From the NCBI GenBank assembly GCA_000310025.1, contig FN648381.1, positions 56,409 through 112,370 of the forward strand: a DNA stretch of 55,962 bases, read 5' to 3'. The notes under the pieces were generated by a model that did no database searches, had not been told where the DNA came from, and saw only the letters and a list, made by a program, of their open reading frames with translations. Origin of the DNA: Ectocarpus siliculosus (taxonomy: Eukaryota; Sar; Phaeophyceae; Ectocarpales; Ectocarpaceae). Shown piece by piece: positions 23,764 through 35,130 of the stretch. Both the position numbers and the translations under genes were made by a program. Each line of letters opens with the position of its first letter. Position 1 is the first letter of the stretch.

Positions 23764-25401
23764 ATGTCTTCGGAGCAGCTCACCAACCAGCAGCTCCTCG
23801 AGCACCAACAACACCTCGAAAACCTTAACTTCGAGGGAGAACTCCCAGATTCCGACGACGTCCCGCCGGCGGACCCACAACCGTCTCTCCCCCCGGTCGC
23901 CGAACCACGTACCCCTCCTTCCGGCGGCCACATCGAGGACAAAGGGTTCGACCCACCCAACGTCCACCGCCCAGTGGCCACCCCTCCACCGCCCCCAACC
24001 CCGTCCCCAACGCCGTCCGTGACTCCAGCACCAAACCCGTCCGTGACTCCAGTCGCCACGCCGTCTAGTGGTGCCGCATCGATCGCGCCGTCCACTACAA
24101 CGAACATGTCAAGTACGATCGGCCGCATCCAGAGAGTGGTCGACAACCATCTCGATCTCCTGGCCGAGGGGCGCATCTCCGAACTGCCCCCGCATGTCGT
24201 GACTCTCATGAACCGACTGGTGAGCTTGCAGGAAGCCAATAGGGCAGCTGAGCGTGTGTCCCATCGTGTCTTGTCTGTCGATGCTTCGTCGCACACCCCG
24301 TCTGTCCCGGATTTGACTAGGTCATTTGCCGCTGCGTTGTCGCAGCAAAAACATGTCGTGTTGGGCCCCACTGATGTCAAACAGATTCCCCGCCTCGATG
24401 GCAAGAGCAAGGTTGATGTCACTTCTGTCCTGTCCCAGTTCCGCTTGATTGCTAGTTTTAAGGTGACAGGCACTAACCCCACCAACATCTCTGTCACCGA
24501 ACTCGAAAAACGCGCTGATGCAGTCGCGTTCGAATCGTTCTCCCTCGTCTGCGACGGTCCGGTGTTGCAGATGTATCAAGAGATGATGTCGGGTAAGATC
24601 GATTGTTCCTCCGCTGCCGTCTCTCACGGGACTGTCGAACAAGCACGCTCTTACCCCCCGCCTGCCACTTGCGTAGAGCCCAAAACTGCTCTCCTACACC
24701 GTCTCATGCCCTCCAACATAGTCGAGGAGAGTGCACTTAGTCTTGTCAACCTCGGTCAAGCAGGCAATGAGAACGTTAGCTCGTGTGCCCTTCAACCTGA
24801 TTGTACTCGGTTTGAACAAGCTGTCGAACGAATCACTCCGGGTCGCTCGCCGTATCAAGCGCTCTTGGTGACTTTGTTCCAAAACGGCCTTTTTCCGAAC
24901 GTTCGGTCCAAGGTACTAGACAAAAAAACTGTCATAGCCCGTCGGGATGCTATCGATCGCGCTCGCCGTACCGAGTCCGCGAATCTGTCTGGTGAACCCC
25001 CCGCTGTCAGCGCTGTTTCGCTCAACCCTGTCACGTCCCGCGCTCGTCTGTCTCAAAAGTTTGACACCGCGCGGCAGAACCGGGGCCGCACCCAGTCATT
25101 CAGGTCGGCACCCACGTCAGGTGGTGGTCCGTCCACCAACGGCAGGAGGACGCCACGCAACGGCAACAACCGCGGCGGTGGCAACTCCTCCCGCTCTACC
25201 TCGAGGGAGCGCCCGCGGTGCTCGCATCCGTCATGTAAGAAGCCCCTCGGGAACACAACGGACACGTGTTTCCAGAGCAAACGCGAGGAGGCCCAGGCGG
25301 CGAAGAACCGCCGCGAGAACAACCGCCCAGTGGCGAAACGATGGTGTGCGGAGGACCGCACCCCTCGCAAGGACCAAAACAACGACGATAGCGATGCGTA
25401 G
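23764..25401 (+). CDS. Gag-like polyprotein of the Ty3/Gypsy element
   Basis: An uninterrupted 545-residue ORF. Residues about 25-110 are acidic then proline/threonine-rich and probably disordered. Residues about 115-400 are helical and take the place of the retrotransposon gag capsid domain. Residues about 425-480 are Arg/Gly/Ser/Asn-rich and likely to bind RNA. A cysteine cluster follows at about residues 482-500 (CSHPSCKK then DTC), resembling a degenerate CCHC knuckle. The ATG at 23764 begins the frame and is preceded by an untranslated leader after the LTR remnant. Gag packages the element RNA into a particle. Pol starts in another frame downstream. This ORF is the only part of the element still intact. 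Confidence 0.75.
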   Translation: MSSEQLTNQQLLEHQQHLENLNFEGELPDSDDVPPADPQPSLPPVAEPRTPPSGGHIEDKGFDPPNVHRPVATPPPPPTPSPTPSVTPAPNPSVTPVATPSSGAASIAPSTTTNMSSTIGRIQRVVDNHLDLLAEGRISELPPHVVTLMNRLVSLQEANRAAERVSHRVLSVDASSHTPSVPDLTRSFAAALSQQKHVVLGPTDVKQIPRLDGKSKVDVTSVLSQFRLIASFKVTGTNPTNISVTELEKRADAVAFESFSLVCDGPVLQMYQEMMSGKIDCSSAAVSHGTVEQARSYPPPATCVEPKTALLHRLMPSNIVEESALSLVNLGQAGNENVSSCALQPDCTRFEQAVERITPGRSPYQALLVTLFQNGLFPNVRSKVLDKKTVIARRDAIDRARRTESANLSGEPPAVSAVSLNPVTSRARLSQKFDTARQNRGRTQSFRSAPTSGGGPSTNGRRTPRNGNNRGGGNSSRSTSRERPRCSHPSCKKPLGNTTDTCFQSKREEAQAAKNRRENNRPVAKRWCAEDRTPRKDQNNDDSDA

Positions 25402-25929
25402 GGATGCCCAGCTGCCGTAGCGCTGCGTTCGTTGGGGTGTCTCCTACACTTGGTAGGAAAGGCGTGAAGAGGAAACTCTCCACGTCAGTACCTGTCGGTA
25501 CACCCGCTTTTGTTGTACCCCGTGTCCATGTCCCCAACGGTAGTTGCGTAGTGCCTAGAGTGCGTTCTCGTCCTCATGGTACCGAGAGAAAGCTTTTGGG
25601 TCTCACTGCTTTGTCTGAATTACGTGTCCCATCCCTTGGTGCTTGATGCCGAGGAGGTAGAGCCTCTGCCATCGTCGCGTAACCGTCTTGCGTGTGATAG
25701 TAGCAGCGCTGTGTCCCCTGCGGCTCTGCTAAGTGTTCTGTCTGTAGCCGTGGTGGCGATGTCGTCCCGCGGAAACGTGTCACTTTTGCTGAAGTCGAGT
25801 CTGTGTCCACCTTCGTACCCGATGATGCCGTTGCAGTAGACAATCGCGGCCTCGCCGCTCGTGTTTGCGTTCGAGTGTGAAGGAAGAGAACTTGTTGCCC
25901 GTGGATGAAAACAATAATTCAGAAGATGT

Positions 25930-26350
25930 GTGTACAGCTCACGGCTGGCGCACAAACCCAATCTTTCTTGCCTGTCTCTGTCTTCACGACGAGTGCGTAT
26001 TTACGGCTCTGTCGAAGACTTTCCCGTGAGAAACATCACGGTGGACACAGCTACTGATGTCCCTGTCGTGTCGCTTCCTTGGTTGCAATCCCATCCAACC
26101 TTATCCCCCCGGCTGCTGTCTCCCTTAGAACAGCGAACGGCTCGCCAATAGAGGTCACGGTGTTCATTGATTTTCCATCAACCATTTGCGGTATCACCCG
26201 TACGGTCACCGACCGCTCTTGTTGTCCCCTCCCTAGGACCCGATTCAATATTGTTAGACAACAGCGTCATGTCGGATTTTGGTGCAATCCTTGATTGGGA
26301 ACAGCAAATCTTGTCTTTTTCGTCCTCTGTTTTACAAATACCAGCTGTGC
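25930..26350 (+). pseudogene. Retropepsin-like protease remnant
   Basis: A VDTATDVPVVSLPWL segment sits where the aspartic protease active site is expected. The usual D-[ST]-G is D-T-A here, so the catalytic glycine is missing. The sequence continues in other frames near 26079-26340 (a TANGSPIEVTVFIDF-like strand, then a LGPDSILLDN-like strand), so at least one frameshift lies between. Non-functional as it stands. Confidence 0.55.
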
Positions 26351-26510
26351 ACCGCACCAACCCGTCCATTCCCTCACGTAGAAATCGTCGCCACGACCCG
26401 AAACCATCCGTGGCTGCTGTCCATAGCGATGCCATAGAAGTCGCGGTGTCCTCACGTGAACGCGTCGATATTCCACCGATGCGCGAGGCGCTTGCTGTCG
26501 CCTACACCGA

Positions 26511-28270
26511 TTGTCGTCTACCAAAAGATTGTACAGTCGTTGTCGAACCTCGGATCGTTACTTGTCACACGACGAAACACTCAGTCCTTTCAAAAACATT
26601 GTCATTGCCCGTACTTTGGCTACATGGCACGCCTCCGATGGATCGGTAGTTGTCCAAATCGCCAACCCTTCCTCAGATGGTGTCCGTCTCGATGATGGTC
26701 TTTGCCTCGGTCAATTGTCCACAGTGACTGTCATTGAACCTGACAAACGTCATGTCAATGCCGTCGCGAACACACCCGTCACCGACGACGGACTTCGGCA
26801 CGCCAAGTCCGAATTCGAAGAGCCTCTGTCCCAAGCCTTCGACAACACCACGCTCACATCCGAGCAACAACAAGCTGTCCTCGACTTGTGCGCAAAATAC
26901 CGTCCTGTCTTTTCTCTGTCAATGTTCGAACTCGGCCGCTGCACCATTGCAGAAGCCACGTTCCCTGTGCCACCCGGCACACGTCCTGTCGATCGTCCGG
27001 CGTACCGTCCGAATCCACGAGTTGCAACTGTCTCCGACAAATGTGTCGCCGAAATGCTCGAGTGGGGAATCATTGAAAAACGGCCCAGCGCATAGGGGAG
27101 CCCATGCACTCTCGTCGCTAAGAAAAACGGCAGTCCCCGTCTCTGTGTAGACTACCGCCACACCCTCAACCGCCACATCGTCCGTAAAACCTGGCCCATG
27201 CCCAACCTCGAGTCATGCCTGGATGCCGTCGGCCAAGCTCTCTACATCACCGTCGCCGACATCCTCAGCGCGTTCTGGCAGATTCCCGTGGCGGAGGAGC
27301 ACGTGGACCGTACGGTGTATTTGATCCCTACCGGCAAGTACTGTTTTAAACGCATGCCGTTTGGAGTAGCTAGTGCACCTTGGCTTTTCCAACATGTCAT
27401 GTCTCTCGCTCTAGGTCACCTAGGTCCATGGATGATTTGATCTGTATCAATCACACGTTCGAAGCTCATCTGTCATCTCTCGCGAAAATGTTCGCAGCAT
27501 TGCAAGCAGCAGGTCTTACGCTCAAACCGTCGAAAATTCAATTCGGTCAGAAAGAAGTCGACTATTTGGGTCATGTCATCTCTGGAAAAGGCTTTCCAGT
27601 CAGTACCGACCGTATCGATGCCATTCGCAACCTGCCCATCGCCACCTGCATCAAAGATCTTCGATCTGTCTTAGGCATGGTGAATTTTGTCCGACGTTTT
27701 ATCAAAGATTACGCCGATGTCACAGCTGCGCTGGTCGAATTCACTCGAAAAGATTATGTCAAACGTGCTAGTTTTAAAAACGCATGGGGGCCGGCCCAAG
27801 ACGCCGCCTTCGAAGACGTCAAAATATTCTTATCCTCTACCCCTGTCCTCCACTTGCCCGATTTCTCTCGAGAATTTGTCGTTCACACCGACGCCTCTGA
27901 ACAAGGCGTAGGCGCTTTCCTCGCTCAACCTTCACGCGATAGTGCCGACGGTAAATAACTCGATATCGTCGCGTTTTACAGTAAACGTTTTTCAAAAGGC
28001 CAACGCCATTACAGCGCTACCATGAAAGAATGCATTGCGGTTGTCTGGGCCCTCACCCACTGGCGCCCATACCTTTGGGGACGTCACTTTACGTGTAGCA
28101 CTGATCATCAAGCGCTCACGTATCTGTACCACATGCAAGACACGTCCAACATGTTGACGCGCTGGGCTATCGCACTCCAGAACTACGATTTTACTGTCAA
28201 ACACGTGCCGGGGAAACTCAACGTCGTCCCCGACGCTCTGTCTCGTATTTTTAGCGAGGTTAATGGCAAC
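26511..28270 (+). pseudogene. Ty3/Gypsy reverse transcriptase and RNase H, broken
   Basis: RT blocks are clear: PVDRPAYRPNP and WGIIEKRPSA, a stop at 27093, then SPRLCVDYRHTLNRH, DILSAFWQIPV and RMPFGVASAPWLFQ. The frame ends at 27440 and the sequence resumes one frame over with MDDLICI, the position of the YxDD catalytic box. KIQFGQKEVDYLGHVIS and the thumb follow. RNase H follows with VVHTDASEQGVGA, a stop at 27956, SATMKECIAVVWAL and STDHQALTYL. Order and spacing match the family. The stops and the frameshift at the catalytic box make it inactive. Confidence 0.88.
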
Positions 28271-28439
28271 CCTGTGCCGTCCGAACCAAGCCTTGCGGCG
28301 ATCTGTCGCAACGTACCAGATGATAAACCATTCTGTCCCCCGGTTCCTCGCGATTACGAAGTGTCTTCACACAACCTTGGTGAAACCGCGCTCGTCGAAA
28401 GCGACCGCGAACTATTTTCGAGTGCTGTGTCCGTCTTTC

Positions 28440-29663
28440 CTGTAGTCGATTCGGTCAAACTGTTGAATCACCAAAAACGCGAGTTCCGCCAGTATTTCGA
28501 CTACCTCGCAACTCCAGCGAAATCACCCGTCCCTCCGAACCAGTCGAAGTCTACCATGAGCAAGTTCTTCCTTCATGAAGGTTTGCTTTGTCGTTCGTAC
28601 ATCCCCGCCCACATACGCCGTCGGGCTCAATTCCGCGACCAACTCGTGGTCCCATCCTCCCTACTCTGGAGGCCACCTAGCCTTCAAAGGCACTTTCGAC
28701 AAAGTTCGCGACCGCTACTGGTGGCCAACGACGCACCCCGATATCACCCGTCACGTTCAGAGTTGCGAATCATGTCAACGTCGAAAAACGTCACACCGAC
28801 CGCCGAAACTGCCTGTCGGTCATCGTCCGGTAACGCAACCGTTTCAATGCGTAGCCGTCGACCTTGTCGAGTACAAGTCTCTGTCTGAAGGTAACCGCTA
28901 CATTTGGTCTGTGAAAGATCATCTCACACGCTTTGTCATCTTGATTCCCATCAAATCCGAAGAAGCGGTCGTCATTGTCCGGAATCTAGTAGATCGCGTC
29001 TTTTCGGTGTTCGGTCCTCCGGACACCCTGCACTCTGACCAAGGCAAGGAATTCGAAAACCAACTTGTGAAAGATTTGCAGTCTGTCTTCGGGTACAAGA
29101 AAACCCCCACCGCCGCGTATCGTCCTCAAGGTAATTCTGTCCTTGAGCGTGTCCACAGCACCGTCCATAGTATGCTCGCCATGTAGAGCAATCTGGCGTG
29201 TGATAATTGGTCGGAACTGCTACCGTTTGTCCAACTCGCGCACAATACTGCGTACTCCAAGACCTTGCAAGAGACCCCTCACAATCTCATGTTCTGTCGC
29301 GCGGCCAAACTCCCTGTCGATCTCATCCTTGGTGTCCCCGCTACGCCGGCTCCACAAAGCCGTCTCGATTACGCACCCCGTACCGTAGAGAATCTCCAGC
29401 TTGCATACGAGTTAGCTCGCCGCAACCTCAAAGAACGCACGTCAAAACAAGCGGAAGCCAATGCGAAACTATCCTTCTCAAGCTTTAAATCGGTGACCAA
29501 GTACCCGTCCATCGTCCGTGCACCGAATCAGCTGGACCCAACCCCAAGCTCATTAGCCCTTGGCATGGTCCCTACACTGTCCGAGCACAACTCTCGCCTG
29601 TCATTTATCGGGTCTCCAAACCCAACGAGCCGATCGAAACCACCGTCCATTTGGACCGTATGA
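28440..29663 (+). pseudogene. Ty3/Gypsy integrase, broken
   Basis: After a frameshift at about 28640-28680 the zinc-binding tail reads HVQSCESCQRRK. The catalytic core has its first Asp in AVDLVEY, its second in HSDQGKEFEN and its Glu in PQGNSVLERVHS, with DD35E-like spacing. A stop at 29184 follows shortly, but the same frame continues with NTAYSKTLQETPHNLMFCR. A GPY/F-type module (PWHGPYTVRAQLSP then VHLDRMKPY) lies at about 29550-29670 in a shifted frame. The core residues are intact; the reading frame is not. Confidence 0.86.
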
Positions 29664-30639
29664 AACCGTACGTTGTCCCCACCTCGTCTCCGATCCCCGA
29701 TCCTGAAACAGTCGATGATTTGTTTCTTGGAACGACACTTCCGTAGCCGGATCTTGACGGTTCTGAAACCCCAGTCACCCTCGGTCCGTATACCATCGAA
29801 CTTAGCGACGGTCGTAAACGGGGGGTAGGAGCAGCTTCCCTGGACAACTTCCAGTATCATCTCAAGTTGAAAGACTATCCTCCACAACTGGGCCTTTGGC
29901 GCCACTACCGTGCCGAAATTCTTTCCCAAGATCCCTCGGCGTTTTCACCCCCTTGGCGGAACACTCATTCGTCGCCCGCCTCTGTCGCTAGCACTTAAAA
30001 CCATGGGCTTGTCGGCGCACCCCTCCGTCCTAACATCGGTATGCAACAACCTTTGTCCGGCGCCCATGTGCTTGCTATGTTTTAGCTGAATTTTTTTACT
30101 GGTCCGGCAGTATGTCTCAGAACTGTTTATGTTCTACGTGTTGAGGGTCTCCGTACCCACATGGCTTTTACTTGGTACCCATTGTCTCTGGGTTCTGTGC
30201 GAGTACCGCGCACGCCTTGTACTTTCTTGTCCTGGGTTCTTTGGTCACGCCATCTGACGCCACCCGGAACATTCTCTGACGTGAATTTGTTTTGTCCGTT
30301 GGTTTTCTGCCTGGTGATCTGACTTTGTCCCTTCATCTGACGCCCCGCATCCTCATATGCGCTAGAGCACTCGCACTGCCAGTAAGATTTGCGCCATTTG
30401 AAAATTCCTCTGTCTCCACCCAGACACTCCAACACAGGTCTCGGCCTATCTGATTTTGTTTTTGTGGATTCTGCGGTTGGCACCGCACCTGTATGAGGAT
30501 CGTTGTCCCCACGTTTTGTTTTCTTTGTTCTTCGATTTCGTTTCGTTTCGTGTTTAGCGGTTCGCACACGTTGTGACGTTCGCACTACACGGTGTTGTCC
30601 TTCGCCATGTCGCAAGTCGAAGATGGCTTATGCCGTTCT

Positions 30640-31626
30640 GTAAGAAAATATGAAAATATTGGGGCCACTCCGGCCCGCGATGACCGAAGAATTAATAAAA
30701 TACGGAGAAAACATATTTGCCTCATAGGGTACCACACGCCCTCGTCTCATCATGTACCGCTCTTCTCCTAACCCGACGGGAGGGTCTGATGCACGACGCT
30801 TTGTCGCAGTGTGCACATGCCGATGGACTTGATTTGTTCTGCGTTCCATCAAGTCTCGGACGTGCGACAATGTGTTTCAATTTTTTTTTGCCCTGTCCAA
30901 CGTCAATCCACGTCTGTCCTCTGTCTCTCGTCATCGTTGACGCGACGCCTTGCTTGATAACCCGCATCATGTTATGCGCAAGAGCTCTGACCAGCCTACA
31001 AGATGGTTGTTAACTAGCGCACCGCGTCACTTCGATGTTACCATGCTGTCTATGTCTCACTTCGGTGGACTCATGTGCCCTGTCGCGTGCCATATCTCGT
31101 CTGACCACGGTACGCCAACGTTGCCCTGCACATGTTTTGTCTCTCAGGATCTTCCCACTATGATTCCATCCATACCCACGGGTCATAGTACACGTCGCGA
31201 CCATTTTTCTTTTGTCTTGTACGAGTCGTCAGCCCTGCAGGCCACAAAGCATTAATGGTTAGTGAATAAACTCGGTACTTCCCATAACTCCACTATATCC
31301 CTCCTTGTCGATCCTGCGATATTTCTTGTCTGACAAAGCACTACCCGTGTTTCGTCCAATCGGCACGTGTCCCGTTCTCGGCTCGTCCGTTTCCTCCGGC
31401 ATTTTTTATCACACATCAATGTTTCGACATTTGATTGTTCTTGAGTGAAGTCAATCTCATGTGAGTTAAACGTATTATTAGCGAACCAGAGCTCCTCGCT
31501 GTCGAGTTTTGGTGGAGTACGAGCTCTTAACACCACCAAAACTGGGGGTCTCTGGTGTAGCTGTACGTACGTCCTACTCGAGGTCCCCTGTCCAACTGTC
31601 CTTCCGCTTGCTCTGCGGATCTTTCC
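30640..31626 (+). repeat. Candidate 3' LTR
   Basis: The right-hand end is fixed by the 78-bp match to 23208-23285. The left end is a guess: AATAAAATACGG near 30690 could be the polyadenylation signal of the R region, putting the LTR start near 30640. A 9-bp inverted repeat (GTTTTGGTG / CACCAAAAC) lies at about 31506-31542. I see no TG...CA ends. Confidence 0.45.
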
Positions 31627-32539
31627 AAATCTCCCTCCGAATACTACCAGACGGGACGAAACTGTTGCACAGTAGCAGTCTCGGACGATTGAGCCTCCCA
31701 ATGGTACGCACTACCATTCAGAAAACACCCCAATGCTACGCCATACTTCTACGTGGCAAACGGTTGCACCAATTCCGAGTCACAGAAATATTTAGATGCC
31801 TCTCCTAGGTGAGTCCTCACTCGTATCATCTCCTATCCCCCACCTTCGAAAGAAAAGGGGTGGGTGGGCGGGAGAAAAGCTACGAATTTCTGCTAGCTAC
31901 GGGTCCAAACTTCGATGTAGCTAGCTGCTGCCCTCCTTCCCGCGTGACCCTCCGACGCGGGCTGCGTGTTACACACTGTGCATTCCTCAACACGTGGCCC
32001 TTGGTCCAGTAGACACGCGTCTATCATACTCTTGATGCAGGAGCAGCGAGGCAGCAGAATGAGAACTCCGTGAGACCTTTCTTTTTGTAAGACCCCAGAA
32101 AACCAAACCAAGACAATCCAACCAACACGCCACAACAAGAACTCAAATACAACCGTAGATCTGGGAGATGTTCCGAATTCTTCCGTGCACAATAAACTAC
32201 AGTTTATTCGGTCTTCGACAACAAACTTTCATTTTTTGTGTGTGTGTGTGTATTGGCTTGATGAACAGAGGTACAGAGGTAGATACAGCCACATGAGATA
32301 CACACAACAACACGCACTCGCCGCTACGCAGCAACACTGATACTGATACAAGTATACCGCTATGCTGCTGTGCTTCTGCACACCTCTCAAATTTTTCACC
32401 TCGTGCAGGTGTCCACTCTGTGCGTTGTGTGTGTCCACGCCCGGCTCCGTGTCCATCTCTTCTTGCTTCCAGTTTGCTGCCAGCGGTAGAGTGTAGATCA
32501 CCACGGTCTCTCCATCCCTTGCATCACCCTTCCCCCTCG

Positions 32540-32617
<78 letters not shown>

Positions 32618-33400
32618 GCCACATAATATTGCGGCTGTCAACCATTTCGGCTTCAGTTCAACCAAATTCAAGGCTTCCTTTTATTTGTTTTTCTTCGTCG
32701 CCTTAGTTGGCGCATCATCGGTAAAAAGCCAAGCGACAGCCCGCCTTCTTCTGAGTCAATTAGTTTTGATAGACTGTCTTGTCCCTGCCAGTCGACGCGC
32801 CCATATTGTGTTCTTCTACGTCTGTCTGTCTTATTCCACGCGAGAACTTGCTGCCGCCTCGTGCGCATCGGTGAAGTGCGACGGCGCAAAATGGAATGGA
32901 TCTGGGTCAATTCCCAGTGCCAACCACGAACGTCGGGAAGGTACACGTTACACAAACTTCACCTTCACTATTCCCCCGTCAAAAACCCACGATCAAATCA
33001 TGGATGTGGCGTGATTTCAACGTGTATAGAAGTATCTTGGAATCGCTTTCTTCAGCGTGGCGGCGGAAGCCGCCTCAAACCTCGTGTATGGTAGGCGCTC
33101 AGCAATATCCTGCAGAGTAGTTATGATGGAATCAATACCGTGCTTTGCGTTCACGTGTTGACTGGGCAGATCGAGGTGGGGGTGCACAGCTTGCAAGGCA
33201 AGGGGAGATCTTGCTGGGCAGGTGTTCGGTCATACACGCTGGACAAGCATTCCGCGTTTATCAAGACGAAGGGCAAGGTCGCTGTCCGCGACGGCTACTA
33301 CCCTCGAGACCAAAGGCAAGAAACGTGTTGTACAGAACATTGCGCCAACACGCTCGTTGGTGCTGTGCATGTGAACAAGCTCGGTCCAGCGTCGTGCACA
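31627..33400. other. Unassigned DNA with a CT microsatellite
   Basis: No gene recognised on either strand. It contains a GT run near 32238 and a (CT)n tract at 32545-32614. Open frames at 32685-33014 and 33140-33436 lack recognisable motifs. Confidence 0.4.
32545..32614. repeat. (CT)n microsatellite, about 35 units
   Basis: An uninterrupted CT dinucleotide run. Confidence 0.97.
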
Positions 33401-33443
33401 GGATTCCACACCCTGTACAACTACTTTAGGTGGTAGTTGTTTG

Positions 33444-33860
33444 CCAGACACCTACTCTTCCAGGAGGGTGCGCACCTAGTTGGCTGCAGACACCTACTCT
33501 TTCAGGAGGGTGCGCACCTAGTTGGCTGCAGACACCTACTCCTTCAGGAGTGTGCGCACCTAGTTGGCTGTAGATGACTACTCTTTCAGGAGCGTGCGCA
33601 CCTAGTTGGCTGCAGACACCTACTCTTTCAGGAGAGTGCGCACCTAGTTGGCTGTAGATGACTACTCTTTCAGGGGCGTGCGCACCTAGTTGGCTGTAGA
33701 TGACTACTCTTTCAGGAGCGTGCGCACCTAGTTGGCTGTAGATGACTACTCTTTCAGGGGCGTGCGCACCTAGTTGGCTGAGGTCACCTACTGGTTCAGA
33801 TTTGTGCGCACCTAGTTGGCTGTAGATGACTACTAGTCCAGAATCGTGCGCACCTAGGTG
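33444..33860. repeat. 42-bp tandem repeat, array 1 (about 10 units)
   Basis: The unit ends GTGCGCACCTAGTTGGCTG. Two unit types alternate: one with GCAGACACCTACTC and one with GTAGATGACTACTC. The array is followed by a tail beginning GTGTTTACGAACAACTAGCC. Confidence 0.95.
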
Positions 33861-34654
33861 TTTACGAACAACTAGCCGGTGGTTGTCTGTCTAACAACTA
33901 ACTTAGCTGGCTTATTAGTTAGAGTTGATAGTCTGTCCTGGAATTACAAGGAGAACGCATTAACAGTGGTAGTAGCAGTGAGAGGTTGTTTCTGCGCAGA
34001 AAGGGGTGCAGACAAGGAAGGTCAGCCAAACCTTACACCTTGTGAACCTTTATCGATCTATTCCTGGTGAAACGAACCACAATACACGCAAGCATGCTGT
34101 GTGATGATCCGCGAGCATGACACGCCAACCTAGCCAGATGGCCAGGAGCTCTCTCCTATGCGAGGGAGACCTGCCAAACAACATCCGCTTATTATACTGG
34201 GTCGTGAAAAAAACTAATTGAACATGCATCATCGACCGTCACTGCCTCTTCTTCCGACGAACCAATCCCTCCGTCTGTTTGCTGGCCACCATCTGCTGGT
34301 GGTGCTGGTGGTGCTGGCGTAGGGTCGGTTGGTGGAACAGCCGCCGCCATGCGCCGCCATGTGGTGCGCTTGTTCGCTCGTCGGGTGGTGTGTGAGAGAG
34401 TGCGTGGTGTGCGGTGGTAGTCTACTGCGCCGGCAGCTGTTCTGTATTGACTGTTGACACCTGCCCATCCGTGTGTATCTGTGGGTGCGACTGCGTGGTC
34501 TGCAGTAGTCCCCTGCTGCGCCGGCAGCTAACTGTTCTATTTTGACATCTGCCCGTGTCTGTCTATGTTTGGGTGTTAGTGTGTGCGATTCTGTGGTTGA
34601 CAATTGCCCGGGCAACAAACAACGTGAACATGTTCTATATTGACAACTGCCCAG

Positions 34655-35042
34655 GCACCTAGTTGGCTGCAGACACCTACTCTTCCAGGACGGTCCGCAC
34701 CTAGTTGGCTGCGGACACCTACTCTTCCAGGAGGGTGCGCACCTAGTTGGCTGCAGACACCTACTCTTCTAGGAGGGTGCGCACCTAGTTGGCTGCAGAC
34801 ACCTACTCTTCCAGGAGGGTGCGCACCTAGTTGGCTGCAGACACCTACTCTTTCAGGAGCGTGCGCACCTAGTTGGCTGCAGACACCTACTCTTCCAGGA
34901 GTGTGCGCACCAAGTTGGCTGTAGATGACTACTCTTTCAGGAGCGTGCGCACCTAGTTGGCTGTAGATGACTACTAATCCAGGAGCGTGCGCACCTAGTT
35001 GGCTGTAGATGACTACTCTTTCAGGAGCGCGCGCACCTAGGT
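34655..35042. repeat. 42-bp tandem repeat, array 2 (about 9 units)
   Basis: Same unit and same two unit types as array 1, but sorted: five or six GACACC units first, then GATGAC units. It is closed by the same tail. Because 42 is a multiple of 3, long frames run through the array; they are not evidence of a gene. Confidence 0.95.
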
Positions 35043-35130
35043 GTTTACGAACAACTAGCCGATAGTTGTCTGGCAAACAACTAACTTAGTTAGTTATTAG
35101 TTAAAGTTGTACAGGGTGTGCAGGATTCCT

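Larger units (their letters stand above)
23208..31626 (+). mobile_element. Degenerate Ty3/Gypsy LTR retrotransposon
   Basis: Order from the left: an 80-bp 5' LTR remnant, leader, gag ORF, protease, reverse transcriptase, RNase H, integrase with a GPY/F-type tail, then a candidate 3' LTR. The order protease-RT-RNaseH-integrase separates it from Copia. Pol is interrupted by at least three in-frame stops and several frameshifts, so the copy is dead. The gag frame is still open. Confidence 0.9.
33401..35130. mobile_element. Inverted-repeat element with two minisatellite arrays (1.7 kb)
   Basis: The left end (GGATTCCACACCCTGTACAA, then TAGTTGTTTGCCAGACA at 33434-33450) is matched in reverse complement at the right end (TGTCTGGCAAACAACTA at 35067-35083, then AGTTGTACAGGGTGTGCAGG up to 35130). 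Between them are two arrays of a 42-bp unit, each closed by the same 75-bp tail, and about 0.7 kb of unique DNA. No protein is recognised. It looks like a non-autonomous DNA element that has captured or grown minisatellites. Confidence 0.7.

Noticed and set aside
23676-24497. Minus-strand 273-codon frame opposite gag
   Set aside because: It is a shadow of the gag coding strand; the plus frame has the domain order and the cysteine cluster.
30127-30615. Minus-strand basic frame in the 3' part of the Gypsy element
   Set aside because: It lies between the end of pol and the candidate LTR; no motif and no expected gene on that strand.
33444-35042. CRISPR-like arrays
   Set aside because: Units are directly adjacent without unique spacers, in a eukaryotic setting; they are minisatellites.
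34576-35076. Minus-strand frame of 14-residue QLGAH-type repeats
   Set aside because: It is the translation of the 42-bp minisatellite; the frame exists because 42 is divisible by three.
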